A DNA stretch of 64,000 nucleotides, from NCBI RefSeq assembly GCF_002949735.1, contig NZ_CP026681.1:8028501-8092500 (forward strand), read 5' to 3'. The notes under the pieces were generated by a model. It was not told the DNA's origin. It made no database searches and worked only from the letters and a program-made list of their open reading frames with translations. This DNA comes from Nostoc sp. 'Peltigera membranacea cyanobiont' N6 (GTDB taxonomy: Bacteria > Cyanobacteriota > Cyanobacteriia > Cyanobacteriales > Nostocaceae). This document shows positions 34,020 to 43,679 of the stretch, in pieces. The translations under genes were made by a program, and so were the position numbers. Each line of letters starts with the position of its first letter. Within the stretch, counting starts at the first letter, position 1.

Positions 34020-35213
34020 TTATAGTGCCGCTTTGAGCATAACGATCGCAGTAACCCACAAGACAATACTAATAGGCCCTCCAATTAGAATACCCGCGAT
34101 CGCCCAGCCTCTTTGATGGGCTTTGAATTGCTCAATACTATTCCACCGTCTACTTTTCCAAGCCCATTCATTGCCTTTCGCACCAAGTGCGATCGACATT
34201 AACCCCGAAATTTGGGGTACAAAACAGAATATTCCACACCACACTTGATTCGGCCACATCCACAACCAAGGCATCAGAAACGCGCCCCAGTTCCAACCGA
34301 GAATTTCCTCTGGGACTGTTTCATTCTGATTATTTATCCCGCATCCAGAATTATTAATTATTTCTCTTTGCGGTAAAAGCTGACTCCTGTTTGTAGATTT
34401 GATAGCCAAACCAGATTTGAGAGCATTCAGCGCTTGGCGGGCATCAGGAAAACGTTGTTCGGGAGCGGGTTCTACCAACTTTTGTAGCCAACTGACAAAA
34501 CTAGGACTGAGATTAACTCGGTCTGTAAATTGCAGTCGCAAATCCTGCTGGGGTAAATCAGAGGGGGAAGTCCCAGTGAGCAAATGAATCAGAGTTGCAC
34601 CCAATGCATAGAGGTCTGAAGCTGGAACCGCTCGACCGCCAAATTGTTCCATCGGCGCATAACCATAAGTACCTACAACGGTGAAAGTAACGCCTTCCCT
34701 CGCCGCTTTATCTTGAACTGCGCCAAAATCTACCAAATAAATCCGATTATCTTCGCCCCAGATTAAATTACTCGGTTTAATATCTCTATGTAACACCCCT
34801 GGATTTAACTCATGTAGATACATGAGAATATTTAAAATCTCACCAGCGATTTTTCTCGCTCGCTTTTCAGTAAACCTGTTGCCAAGAGCAAGTTTTTCCT
34901 TAAGCGACTCCCCAGGAATATATTGTTGTATTAAAGCAAACCACAGTGTGCGATCGTCGATACAAAAATAATCTATATATCGAGGAATGCGGGGATGATT
35001 TAGCTGTTTAAGAATTTGTGCTTCTCTCTCAAAAAGTTTTAAATCATCCCACTGTACAGTACCGCCAAAGGCTAAAAGTTTGACCACAACGGTTGAATTT
35101 TCGCCATCAGAGGCTTGTAAATCCAATGCTTGCCAAGTTTGACGAATCCCATTGTTACCGAGTTGGCGTTGGATTTGATAACGATCTTGTAATATCTGTT
35201 CTGGTTGCAGCAT
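34020..35213 (-). CDS. serine/threonine protein kinase (Hanks type) with C-terminal membrane region
   Basis: A 397-residue protein. The kinase domain spans about residues 10-270, with VVVKLLA (catalytic lysine), HRDIKPSNLIW (catalytic loop), VDFGAVQD (DFG) and GTYGYAPMEQF (activation segment), followed by SDLYALGATLIHLLTG. The glycine-rich loop (LGNNGIRQTW) is poor in glycines but common in cyanobacterial kinases. The C-terminal 90 residues contain hydrophobic segments (WGAFLMPWLWMW; WAIAGILIGGPISIVLWVTAIVML), suggesting membrane attachment. Substrates unknown. Confidence 0.92.
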   Translation of the reverse strand: MLQPEQILQDRYQIQRQLGNNGIRQTWQALDLQASDGENSTVVVKLLAFGGTVQWDDLKLFEREAQILKQLNHPRIPRYIDYFCIDDRTLWFALIQQYIPGESLKEKLALGNRFTEKRARKIAGEILNILMYLHELNPGVLHRDIKPSNLIWGEDNRIYLVDFGAVQDKAAREGVTFTVVGTYGYAPMEQFGGRAVPASDLYALGATLIHLLTGTSPSDLPQQDLRLQFTDRVNLSPSFVSWLQKLVEPAPEQRFPDARQALNALKSGLAIKSTNRSQLLPQREIINNSGCGINNQNETVPEEILGWNWGAFLMPWLWMWPNQVWCGIFCFVPQISGLMSIALGAKGNEWAWKSRRWNSIEQFKAHQRGWAIAGILIGGPISIVLWVTAIVMLKAAL

Positions 35214-35384
35214 CTTACACCTGCTGGCAGTTTACGCCGATCTGATTCCCTTATATTCAAGGATAGTCATTATCTAGAGAAATTGTGGGAGCCAGATAGG
35301 ATATTGTCTCACGCCGTAGAAAATCATCCCTCCAGTCGCAGAGTGAATCACATAATCTGTGAGAATATTGATTGCGGAATGTGT

Positions 35385-36446
35385 CTAAAAATAATTTTTG
35401 CGATAGTAAGCTTGATATTCCGCAGACAACAGAGGTTCCCACCAATCACGATGATTGAGATACCATTCAACAGTTAAACGTAAACCCTCAGCAATTGTTA
35501 CTGAAGGTGTCCAAGCAAGTTGAGTTTTAATCTTGTTTGCATTAATTGCATATCTGCGATCGTGTCCCTGTCTATCCTTGACAAAAGTAATCAATTCCTT
35601 TGCTGGATGTACTGGTAAATCAGGTGCTAATTCATCCATCATCTGACACAAAAGCTGCACCAGGTTGAGATTTTCCACCTCATTGTTGCCACCAATATTG
35701 TACATTTCCCCTGGTTGTCCATGATTGATTACTACATCCAAAGCACGACAATGATCGCCCACATAAAGCCAATCCCGCACATTTTTTCCATCGCCATAAA
35801 CAGGTAGTGGTTTACCTATTAAAGTGTTGATACACATTAGAGGAATTAGCTTTTCAGGAAATTGATAAGGCCCGTAATTATTAGAGCAATTTGTGATAAT
35901 AGTTGGAAGTTTATAAGTATGATAATAAGCACGCACTAAATGGTCACTACCAGCTTTCGAGGCTGAATAGGGACTATTAGGAGCGTAGGGTGTAGTTTCA
36001 GAAAAAGCAGCATCATCTGCGCCCAAACTACCGTAGACTTCATCAGTCGAAACGTGCAGAAAACGATAATCAGATGGTTGTGCTTTAGCCTCCCAATATT
36101 GCCGAAAAGCTTCCAGCAATGTGAAAGTTCCTACGACATTAGTTTGCACAAAAGCCGCCGGGCCAAGAATGGAACGATCGACATGAGATTCAGCAGCAAA
36201 ATGGGCGATAGTATCTATATTTTCGGTTGATAATAGCTCGTCTATGATGGTGCGATCGCAAATATCCCCTTGCACAAACCGAAAATTCTCTTTTCCCTCA
36301 ACCATCGCCAAGTTTAGACGATTTCCCGCGTAGGTAAGCGCATCCAACACCACCACCCGATCCTTTGGATAAAGCTGACACCAGTGATGGACAAAATTTG
36401 CCCCAATAAACCCCGCACCCCCAGTAACCAATAACCGCCGACTCAT
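35385..36446 (-). CDS. rfbB: dTDP-glucose 4,6-dehydratase
   Basis: A 353-residue short-chain dehydrogenase-type enzyme converting dTDP-glucose to dTDP-4-keto-6-deoxyglucose in the rhamnose pathway for surface polysaccharides. NAD-binding TGGAGFIGANF is at the N-terminus, the catalytic YSASKAGSDH is around residue 162, and the STDEVYGSL and NNYGPYQFPEKLIP segments are typical of RfbB. The C-terminal DRQGHDRRYAI is also conserved. A glycosyltransferase gene lies upstream on the same strand. Confidence 0.94.
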   Translation of the reverse strand: MSRRLLVTGGAGFIGANFVHHWCQLYPKDRVVVLDALTYAGNRLNLAMVEGKENFRFVQGDICDRTIIDELLSTENIDTIAHFAAESHVDRSILGPAAFVQTNVVGTFTLLEAFRQYWEAKAQPSDYRFLHVSTDEVYGSLGADDAAFSETTPYAPNSPYSASKAGSDHLVRAYYHTYKLPTIITNCSNNYGPYQFPEKLIPLMCINTLIGKPLPVYGDGKNVRDWLYVGDHCRALDVVINHGQPGEMYNIGGNNEVENLNLVQLLCQMMDELAPDLPVHPAKELITFVKDRQGHDRRYAINANKIKTQLAWTPSVTIAEGLRLTVEWYLNHRDWWEPLLSAEYQAYYRKNYF

Positions 36447-36453
36447 TCAATTT

Positions 36454-36540
36454 CCTCTCTTCTCTCTGTGTTGTGCCAGTTGCTACAAGTCGGGGAACCC
36501 GCCCAACGCACTGGCTTTTCAGCGCCTCTGCGGTTCATTT
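36454..36540. repeat. nested dispersed repeat
   Basis: CCTCTCTTCTCTCTGTGTT (36454-36472) and CGCCTCTGCGGTTCATTT (36523-36540) look like two halves of one repeat, separated by about 50 bases that begin GTGCCAGTTGC and end CGCACTGGC, with inverted GCCAGT/ACTGGC ends. A copy of the outer repeat lies at 62604-62637. Confidence 0.7.
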
Positions 36541-36543
36541 ATA

Positions 36544-37539
36544 TTAGTTAAAATATTTCTTCCTCAGCTTCCCATATATTTTCTGAGCAAGTAATTTTGC
36601 CATACGTACTCTCGTCAAACTCTTAATATTGGATGGCTGCTGGATTTTGCGATCAAAAAACTCATTTAACTCATCCAAAATTACTTGGAAACGCTTAATA
36701 ATATTTTCAGCCCGATATTCAGCAAAAAACTCTTCAGACAAACTCCAAGCTACTGAAGAATCAATCACCTTGAGAATCCGTTGCACATCATATTCTTGAG
36801 AATATCCAGCAATTTTATAGCAATTAAATCCAGGATCTAAGTAATCAGCCAATCCCCCGTTGACACTAGAAAATACTTGACAACCAGATGCAAGAGCTTC
36901 CATTGGTTGCAGACCAAATCCTTCACTAACACCCTGCTGTGCCCAGTACTCAGCCGAATCATAGAGGTAAACCTTAGCTCGGTTAAATAGTCCAGGTAAG
37001 TCTTCTATATAAGAGTCAACAACCAATACTTTACAACGTTTTTGTAACGCTGGGATCAATTCTTTAATTAAATACTCAGAAGATTTTCGAGCCTGAACTA
37101 AAACATCAATATCTCGTTCTCGACCTAAATTTTTAAACTCATTAGAAATTTGATTGGGCAAATAATAAATTAGGGAATTTGGTGATTTTTCTCCCCAATA
37201 GCCCATTGTATAACGGCTAACTGTAACAATCGGAATACTCGGAGGTAGTCTAAATGGATAACCTGGACTATGTGCATGGTAAACAACATTGTATTGCTTA
37301 AGTTTAGCCACGAGTTCAGTTACATGGAATCCCCAACTGATGACAAAAATTACATCATTTAAATCTTTCTCTTTCAGCAAATCATCAAGAAACAGCTTAT
37401 CTTTTTCTCGTTGGCGGTAAGTTACAACATCAGCACTAGAGAAACTCTGAGCCAGTTTAAACGCTTTTAACTCAGCCCAAAGACCACCACAGGCAAACTT
37501 GCCATCTGTACCGGGAAGTAAGAAGTAAAGTTTTCTCAT
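36544..37539 (-). CDS. glycosyltransferase, family 4-like
   Basis: A 331-residue GT-B-fold protein. The C-terminal donor-binding motif EGFGLQPMEALASGCQVFSS (about residues 205-224) matches GT4 enzymes; the N-terminal part includes LPGTDGKFACGG and a beta/alpha pattern. The acceptor is unknown, but the rfbB neighbour suggests a role in cell-surface polysaccharide. Start ATG 37539. Downstream heptamer-like GGGAATT repeats occupy 37545-37570. Confidence 0.85.
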   Translation of the reverse strand: MRKLYFLLPGTDGKFACGGLWAELKAFKLAQSFSSADVVTYRQREKDKLFLDDLLKEKDLNDVIFVISWGFHVTELVAKLKQYNVVYHAHSPGYPFRLPPSIPIVTVSRYTMGYWGEKSPNSLIYYLPNQISNEFKNLGRERDIDVLVQARKSSEYLIKELIPALQKRCKVLVVDSYIEDLPGLFNRAKVYLYDSAEYWAQQGVSEGFGLQPMEALASGCQVFSSVNGGLADYLDPGFNCYKIAGYSQEYDVQRILKVIDSSVAWSLSEEFFAEYRAENIIKRFQVILDELNEFFDRKIQQPSNIKSLTRVRMAKLLAQKIYGKLRKKYFN

Positions 37540-37616
37540 AATTTTATTTATTTGGGAATTGGGAATTGGGAGAAAACATTACCTCTTTCCCCTCTGCCCC
37601 TTGTCCCCTTGTTCCC

Positions 37617-38318
37617 TCATTCTTGCCAACCTACTTTAACAAAATGTGCTTCACGCCCCCAAACGTCGTGTGTACGGGTAATATTTTCAATTGCTAGGTT
37701 AAAAGGAATGGCTGTTGTTAGGTAACGCTGGGCTATAGAACCTAAATCAGGTGCGAGTTCGGCTGCTGTCGTCGCTGCTAACCCCAAACCGATAAGTTGC
37801 TCAATTGGCCGAAATGGTAGTAACAGATGTACGCCGATAGCTAGTCCGGCTGTTAACAACATTGCTACTGATAAATTTGTCCCGCAACGGGGATGTACAG
37901 CTAAATCCCATTCCCCACTAGTAAGGCGATGTCGAGCAAGTGTGACCGCACGCCGCAAATCACTAATATTCACCTCGCCATAAAGGTAAAATCCATGCTC
38001 AGTAGACAAACCGCTTAATTGTTCGTTATCTAGCTGAACGTTAGGAGGTTCTCCCTTAGTAGGATAGGCACTGTTTGATTCGCTAAGAACCCAAACAGTC
38101 GCATGTTCTAAGGCGTGAACCTGCCGGATCGTTAGAATTTCTTTCAACCCTGGAATAAATGATAGCTGCCTAAGTAAGTCGGCATCTTGTGTGGGTTGCG
38201 GAAAGTCTGAAAATTGGCCTTCAATAGTCGGAACTTTCTCAGATACAGGTATCGTAAAACCAAAGTTGAAAAATTCAAAGGGAGACGAGCTACCCTGAGA
38301 AGAGGCGGAAGTATTCAT
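37617..38318 (-). CDS. DUF6391 family membrane protein
   Basis: A 233-residue protein. The core begins with IRQVHALEHATVW (about residues 62-74), containing two histidines and a glutamate, and continues through ARHRLTSGEWDLAVHPRCGTN to two hydrophobic segments (about 150-172 and 177-192). This is the cyanobacterial DUF6391 pattern, of unknown function; the HxxEH arrangement could bind metal. ATG 38318. Confidence 0.82.
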   Translation of the reverse strand: MNTSASSQGSSSPFEFFNFGFTIPVSEKVPTIEGQFSDFPQPTQDADLLRQLSFIPGLKEILTIRQVHALEHATVWVLSESNSAYPTKGEPPNVQLDNEQLSGLSTEHGFYLYGEVNISDLRRAVTLARHRLTSGEWDLAVHPRCGTNLSVAMLLTAGLAIGVHLLLPFRPIEQLIGLGLAATTAAELAPDLGSIAQRYLTTAIPFNLAIENITRTHDVWGREAHFVKVGWQE

Positions 38319-38554
38319 TGCAATACTGCTCCCAAAGCCGATGGGACAACATAGATTTCTTTCAAATGTAACGCTTGCACCACTGAATTGTTGCTAATTT
38401 TTGTGGATGATTGTTGAGTTTGGGCATTGGGCATTGAAAAGGCAGGGTGCAGAGGGAAAACTCTTCTCCCTTGCTCCCTGCTCCCTTGCTTCTTCCCCAA
38501 TCCCCAGTCCTACATCTGTTCTGCTGAATTTGAAAAGGAATTCTTTGTTATAGT

Positions 38555-38680
38555 TTCCGAGTCCGAGGGTCAGCTGGCTCCACTAACATAAACTCCGGCT
38601 GAGTGAAGGACTCGGAACTTTTGGTAGAGTTTTCACACTGAAAACTTAGGCGTGAGGAGGGAAACAATCAGTAAACCTCA
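38555..38680. ncRNA. candidate structured RNA or leader, three hairpins
   Basis: Nested stem TTCCGAGTCC (38555-38564)/GGACTCGGAA (38608-38617) encloses CAGCTGG (38571-38577)/CCGGCTG (38595-38601). Next come AGTTTTCA/TGAAAACT (38628-38635, 38639-38646) and TGAGG/CCTCA (38653-38657, 38676-38680) with GGGAAACAATC in the loop on the plus strand. It lies between the pedR-like gene and the DUF6391 gene. It could be a 5' leader of the latter (minus strand) or a small RNA on either strand. It does not match any family I know with certainty. Confidence 0.45.
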
Positions 38681-38737
38681 AAATTGGCTTGCAATTACAC
38701 CAGACCAAAGCAATTATGTTCTTACTAAATAAATTGC

Positions 38738-39001
38738 TTATTCGATCTGGTTAGGCAGAAGACAGCAATTGACATCATTCAAACAGACTTTGCCCCACTG
38801 TAAGGCCCAGCGAACAAGAGCTACTCGGTTTTCTGTCTCGGTCTTGGTCAGAATATTACTGATATGGTTATCAACTGTACGCTTGCTAATCTCCAGTTTT
38901 CCTGCAATCTCTTGGTTAGTTAAGCCAGCGGCCACTAGGTCGATAATTTGCAGTTCTCTGTCTGACAGACTAACGGGGGTCTCAGACTTGCCACCAGCCA
39001 T
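38738..39001 (-). CDS. pedR: small LuxR-type regulator, PedR-like
   Basis: An 87-residue protein consisting of a LuxR-type helix-turn-helix: LSDRELQIIDLVAAGLTNQEIA, then KLEISKRTVDNHISNILTKT. The C-terminal WALQWGKVCLNDVNCCLLP with clustered cysteines matches the cyanobacterial PedR type, a redox-responsive regulator of photosynthesis-related genes that lacks a receiver domain. Start ATG 39001. It is monocistronic and upstream of the possible structured RNA. The symbol is given by resemblance to Synechocystis Ssl0564. Confidence 0.78.
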   Translation of the reverse strand: MAGGKSETPVSLSDRELQIIDLVAAGLTNQEIAGKLEISKRTVDNHISNILTKTETENRVALVRWALQWGKVCLNDVNCCLLPNQIE

Positions 39002-39363
39002 GACTATTTCTATGCTCCTTTGGTATATGTACTTAATCGCTCTTTCTAATTCTAGAAGATTCTTTTGTTGGTAGGGGTTTCAAGTGTTAGTAGTAATACT
39101 ATTGTCAATATTTTCTTTGGATTTCAAGTTGGCAAGAATATAAATCACAATAATATACAAGTATTATATAACACTTATTCTTGGCTAGAAATTAGTATAA
39201 ACATTTAGATATTTTAGGCGATATTGAAAGCATATAGATGTTATGGAGTAGTAAAAATTGCTATTTAATTCTATGAAGGACTGGCGACAGATTAGCAAAA
39301 ATTGTTGTAGGTTTTATACTGTAAATTCCTAATCCAAAATCGAAATCTAAAATTTAAAATGAA

Positions 39364-40341
39364 ATGAGCAATTCCCGTGTTTTGTGCCTCGGTGAAATTT
39401 TGTTTGATTGTTTAGCCGATCAATTAGGGTTAAAGCTAGAAGAAGTTAAATCTTGGACTCCCTACCCAGGAGGGGCACCAGCTAACGTAGCCTGTGCTTT
39501 AGTTAAGTTGGGGATACCGGCAGGATTTATCGGATCTGTTGGTGAAGATGAACCAGGAAATGCACTAGTCAAGCTATTACAAGATGTAGGTGTAGATACA
39601 ACAGGGATACAACGCCACCCCACAGCACCAACACGGCAAGTTTATGTTACACGGGATCTGACTGGCGATCGCACCTTCGCCGGATTTGGTCAGTATGACA
39701 CCGCAGAATTTGCCGATACTCGCCTCGAAGCCAAACGATTGCCAGATTCGCTATTTAAAGAGGCAGATTTTCTGGTTTTGGGTACTTTGGAATTAGCCTA
39801 TCCTGAAAGCGAACAGGCAATTTACCGCGCCCTAGAGTTAGCAGAACATTACGATTTGAAGATTGTGCTAGATGTCAACTGGCGACCTGTATTTTGGGAC
39901 GAGCCAAACATTGCTCATCAAAAAATTCCAGAATTATTTAAGCGAGTCGATTTCCTCAAACTCTCCAAAGAAGAAGCCGAATGGCTATTTGAAACGGCAG
40001 ATCCCGGAGCCATAACTTACCGCTTGGCTTCAATTGAAGGAGTATTAGTAACAGATGGGGAAAACGGTTGCACCTACTGTCTGGGTGAGAACGAAGGCAA
40101 ATTACCTTCCTTTTCAATCCCTGTAGTTGATACCACTGGTGCAGGGGATAGCTTTTTGGCAGGATTCATCCATCAACTGAGTCAGAATGGCATCCACAGC
40201 TTGCGGGATGCAGAAACCGCAAAGCGCATCGTCACTTATGCCAGTGCTGTTGGGGCACTAACGACCATTAAACCAGGTGCGATCGCTTCTCAACCAACAA
40301 ATGCTGAAGTTGAAGCTTTTTTAACCACACACCAACTTTAA
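39364..40341 (+). CDS. fructokinase, PfkB family
   Basis: A 325-residue ribokinase-family sugar kinase. PfkB signature 1 is represented by GGAPANVACALVKLG (about residues 37-51) and signature 2 by DTTGAGDSFLAGF (about residues 256-268), with the catalytic aspartate in the GAGD motif. LDVNWRPVFW is typical of fructokinases. It would phosphorylate fructose released, for example, from sucrose. ATG 39364; about 290 bases without a gene precede it. Convergent with crtR. Confidence 0.9.
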   Translation: MSNSRVLCLGEILFDCLADQLGLKLEEVKSWTPYPGGAPANVACALVKLGIPAGFIGSVGEDEPGNALVKLLQDVGVDTTGIQRHPTAPTRQVYVTRDLTGDRTFAGFGQYDTAEFADTRLEAKRLPDSLFKEADFLVLGTLELAYPESEQAIYRALELAEHYDLKIVLDVNWRPVFWDEPNIAHQKIPELFKRVDFLKLSKEEAEWLFETADPGAITYRLASIEGVLVTDGENGCTYCLGENEGKLPSFSIPVVDTTGAGDSFLAGFIHQLSQNGIHSLRDAETAKRIVTYASAVGALTTIKPGAIASQPTNAEVEAFLTTHQL

Positions 40342-40417
40342 AAACTAGCACAACAAGCCAAGAATATAAGCCAGCAAAAGCTGATATTTTTGGCTAGAAA
40401 ATGGAATAATTGCCGAT

Positions 40418-41317
40418 CTATTCTTTTTGATGATGCAACCGAATTCCTAAAAAGATGTCATAAACAAACTCAAAAAAGTCCTTTTTCTGCAACAATCCTG
40501 AAGTTTGATAACATCCTTTTTCATCTAAGAGTGGCTTCATCACATAGTATGCAGGTTGGTAATTATACCAAGGAATAGAAGGCCACAAATGGTGAATTAA
40601 GTGGTAATTTTGTCCCATAATCAGGATATTGAGGACTGGGTTCGGGTAGACACGAGCGTTTTTCCAGCGATCGCGCTCCGCAAAAGGACGATGGGGCAAA
40701 TAGTCAAAAAATAACCCTAGTGCTATCCCCACCACAAAAGCGGGTATAAACCAAAAATTCAGAATGTACCCTAAAAAGTTGTACTGCACTGAGATATAAA
40801 CAATTACACCAACAATCAAGCGGCTAATGAACCATTCTAGTAGCTCATATTTTCGCCACAGTCGCCGTTGAAAGAAAAACACCTCATGGTACAAAAATCG
40901 CACTGCAATCAGCCATAGCGGGCCACCCGTGGAGACATAATGATCTGGATCGTCTTTGGGATGGTTGACATGGCCATGATGCTGTAAATGTACCCTTGTA
41001 AATACTGGAAAAGCAAAAGCTAGCATCAATGCACTGCCATGCCCTAACATCGCATTCACTACCCGGTTGCGATGGGCTGATTGGTGACAAGCGTCGTGAA
41101 TTACCGTCCCAGCACAATGCAAGGCAAGAGTATTAACGCTAAAGCACAGCCAATGCGGCCATTCCCAAAGCCAGTAACCAAAGTGAGATAACACCAGCAT
41201 TGCTACAGCAACCAAAAACAGCAGTAGCGTGGGATTAAAATCACCAGGAGGCGCTAAAAATTCCTTGGGCGGGATTGTCAGTGGCTTTTGTGCCTCCGAT
41301 GCGATCGTTTCTAACAT
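40418..41317 (-). CDS. crtR: beta-carotene hydroxylase CrtR
   Basis: A 299-residue membrane di-iron hydroxylase making zeaxanthin from beta-carotene (and hydroxylated xanthophylls). Three histidine boxes are present: HDACHQSAH near residue 75, HLQHHGHVNH near residue 110, and HLIHHLW near residue 242. Four hydrophobic segments match the family. ATG 41317 is preceded by GAAG; a TTG 18 bases upstream is less likely. Cyanobacterial CrtR belongs to the desaturase-like family, distinct from CrtZ. Confidence 0.94.
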   Translation of the reverse strand: MLETIASEAQKPLTIPPKEFLAPPGDFNPTLLLFLVAVAMLVLSHFGYWLWEWPHWLCFSVNTLALHCAGTVIHDACHQSAHRNRVVNAMLGHGSALMLAFAFPVFTRVHLQHHGHVNHPKDDPDHYVSTGGPLWLIAVRFLYHEVFFFQRRLWRKYELLEWFISRLIVGVIVYISVQYNFLGYILNFWFIPAFVVGIALGLFFDYLPHRPFAERDRWKNARVYPNPVLNILIMGQNYHLIHHLWPSIPWYNYQPAYYVMKPLLDEKGCYQTSGLLQKKDFFEFVYDIFLGIRLHHQKE

Positions 41318-41687
41318 TGACTTCTTCTTAATCAAACATTACGAATATACGATAAATATTAGGGAAGAATAAATTTTTGTAAAGTTCTGTATAGCAATAT
41401 TTATCCACAGCTTTGCATATCAGTAGATGAATAACGCTATGATTCCAGACAAGAACTAATCTTTACTGATAAGTGGGGTATGACAATTGGCAAAAAGTTG
41501 ATGGGATAAACTCTTTCGTTGGGAGGATAGATACAAGATTGATGTACTATATCTAGTCTATCCCACAGCCCTCACTCTCCCATAAAACCTCTCTAACTGC
41601 TTATATCTATTGATATAGCAGTAACCGAAAAGGAGATGCCACTTAAGTTACGATGACTTCCCAGATAGCTCCCTAACTTCAGCCCCT

Positions 41688-43457
41688 ATGCAATTAAGAG
41701 ATTCTCTGCGCCGGACAAAAATTGTCGCTACTATTGGCCCCGCTACTAGCAGTCCTGAAATGCTTAAGGCGATTATTGAAGCGGGAGCCACGACGCTGCG
41801 GCTAAACTTCTCCCACGGAACTCATGCCGACCATCAGCGTAGTATTCGCTTAATTCGGCAAACCGCCTTTGAACTAAATCAGCCAGTGGCTATTCTCCAA
41901 GACTTGCAGGGCCCAAAAATTCGCTTGGGGAAGTTTGACAACGGGTCAATAGTTTTGGCAAAAGGCGATCGCTTTACCTTGACAAATCGCCCAGTAGTAG
42001 GGACACAGGAAATTAGCTGCGTCACTTATGATTATTTAGCCGAAGAAGTCCCGGTTGGTGCAAAAATCCTCCTTGATGATGGACGAGTAGAAATGGTTGT
42101 AGAGGAGATTAACCGAGACAAAGGTGATTTGCATTGTCGCATCACCGTACCTGGTAAACTTTCTAACAACAAAGGTGTAAACTTTCCCGGCGTTTACTTG
42201 TCAATTAAGGCAATGACCGACAAAGACCGAGAGGATCTGATGTTTGGTCTAGATCAAGGTGTAGATTGGGTGGCACTTTCCTTTGTCCGCAATCCGCAGG
42301 ACATGATCGAAATTAAGGAACTAATTTCCAGTACAGGCAAGCAAGTGCCGGTGATTGCCAAAATTGAAAAACATGAAGCCATTGAACAAATGGAAGCAGT
42401 TCTGGCTTTATGTGATGGCGTGATGGTTGCCAGAGGCGACTTAGGCGTGGAACTGCCAGCAGAAGATGTTCCGGTACTTCAAAAGCGGCTAATTGCTACG
42501 GCAAATCGTTTGGGGATTCCCATCATCACCGCCACCCAGATGTTAGACAGCATGGTGAGCAATCCTCGCCCCACTCGCGCCGAAGTGTCGGATGTGGCAA
42601 ATGCGATTTTGGATGGCACAGATGCGGTGATGCTCTCCAATGAAACTGCTGTGGGTAGCTTCCCTGTAGAAGCAGTAGCGACAATGGCGCGGATTGCCGA
42701 GCGGATGGAGCAGGAAGAAGCCCAGCACTTAAACTTGCGTTCTGTGAGAGATGCTCGGCGCTCCATTCCCAATGCGATTAGTCAAGCGGTAGGTCAAATT
42801 GCTGAACAACTAGGTGCAGCTGCAATCATGACTCTAACCCAAACAGGGGCAACTGCTCGCAATGTCTCTAAATTCCGTCCCAATACACCGATTTTGGCCG
42901 TGACTCCCCATGTGAACGTAGCGCGGCAGCTACAAATGGTCTGGGGAGTAAAACCGCTATTGGTGCTAGGATTGCCTTCCACTGGTCAGACATTTCAAGC
43001 TGCAATCAACGTGGCTCAGGAGTTGAAATTATTGTCTGAGGGAGATTTAGTAGTGATGACTGCTGGAACACTCCAGGGAATTTCCGGCTCCACAGATTTG
43101 ATTAAGGTTGAGGTGGTGACGGCGGTACTAGGTCACGGAATTGGACTAGGACAAGGTTTAGTGAGTGGTCGCGCACGGGTGGCTAATACTGGCATGGATG
43201 TTAGTAACTTTAATCCTGGAGACATATTAGTTGCACCGCGCACTAGTGCTGATTTTGTTGAGGCTATTCGGAAAGCTGCCGGGATTATTACGGAAGAGGA
43301 AAGTCTCACAAGTCACGCGGCAGTAATTGGCTTACGTCTTGGTGTGCCAGTGATTGTTGGCGTGAAACAGGCAACGCAGGTGATTCGAGATGGAGCGATT
43401 ATAACGCTGGATCTGCAACGGGGTTTAATTTATTCTGGGGCAGTGAGAACGCCTTAG
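41688..43457 (+). CDS. pyk: pyruvate kinase with C-terminal PEP-utilizer-like domain
   Basis: A 589-residue enzyme converting phosphoenolpyruvate and ADP to pyruvate and ATP. The barrel contains RLNFSHG, the signature IAKIEKHEAIEQ with the catalytic lysine, VARGDLGVELP and TATQMLDSM. The A/C domains are followed from about residue 480 by an extra domain related to the phosphohistidine domain of PEP-utilizing enzymes (NPGDILVAPRTSADF; IITEEESLTSHAAVIG), as found in Bacillus and cyanobacterial type enzymes. The histidine is in SHAAV. ATG 41688. Confidence 0.95.
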   Translation: MQLRDSLRRTKIVATIGPATSSPEMLKAIIEAGATTLRLNFSHGTHADHQRSIRLIRQTAFELNQPVAILQDLQGPKIRLGKFDNGSIVLAKGDRFTLTNRPVVGTQEISCVTYDYLAEEVPVGAKILLDDGRVEMVVEEINRDKGDLHCRITVPGKLSNNKGVNFPGVYLSIKAMTDKDREDLMFGLDQGVDWVALSFVRNPQDMIEIKELISSTGKQVPVIAKIEKHEAIEQMEAVLALCDGVMVARGDLGVELPAEDVPVLQKRLIATANRLGIPIITATQMLDSMVSNPRPTRAEVSDVANAILDGTDAVMLSNETAVGSFPVEAVATMARIAERMEQEEAQHLNLRSVRDARRSIPNAISQAVGQIAEQLGAAAIMTLTQTGATARNVSKFRPNTPILAVTPHVNVARQLQMVWGVKPLLVLGLPSTGQTFQAAINVAQELKLLSEGDLVVMTAGTLQGISGSTDLIKVEVVTAVLGHGIGLGQGLVSGRARVANTGMDVSNFNPGDILVAPRTSADFVEAIRKAAGIITEEESLTSHAAVIGLRLGVPVIVGVKQATQVIRDGAIITLDLQRGLIYSGAVRTP

Positions 43458-43676
43458 AACTGGGGACTGGGGATTGGGGACTGGGGACTGGGGACTGGGG
43501 AATGGGGACTGGGGAATGGGGAATGAGGGAAGATGATGGGAAACAGGGGACAAGGTGACAAGGTGATTTGAGTGAGAATCTTGCAACAAGTCTTTCCCAA
43601 TCGCCAATCGCCAATCGCCAATTCCCAATTCCCAATCGCCAATTCCCAATTCCCAATCGCCAATTCCCAATTCCCT
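43458..43676. repeat. inverted arrays of GGGGACT/GGGGATT heptamers
   Basis: On the left (43461-43530) repeated GGGGACTGGGGATTG-like heptamers on the plus strand; on the right (43597-43676) many CAATTCCCAATCGCC units, their complement. Together they fill the space between the convergent pyk and M61 peptidase genes and could form a long hairpin. Confidence 0.85.
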
Positions 43677-43679
43677 AAA

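Noticed and set aside
38315..38500. Reverse open frame of 61 codons upstream of the DUF6391 gene
   Set aside because: It is encoded by heptamer-like CTCCCTTGCTCCC repeats and has no protein features.
41401..41409. Perfect DnaA box TTATCCACA upstream of pyk
   Set aside because: A single box with no cluster, no dnaA/dnaN neighbours and no AT-rich unwinding region; likely chance.
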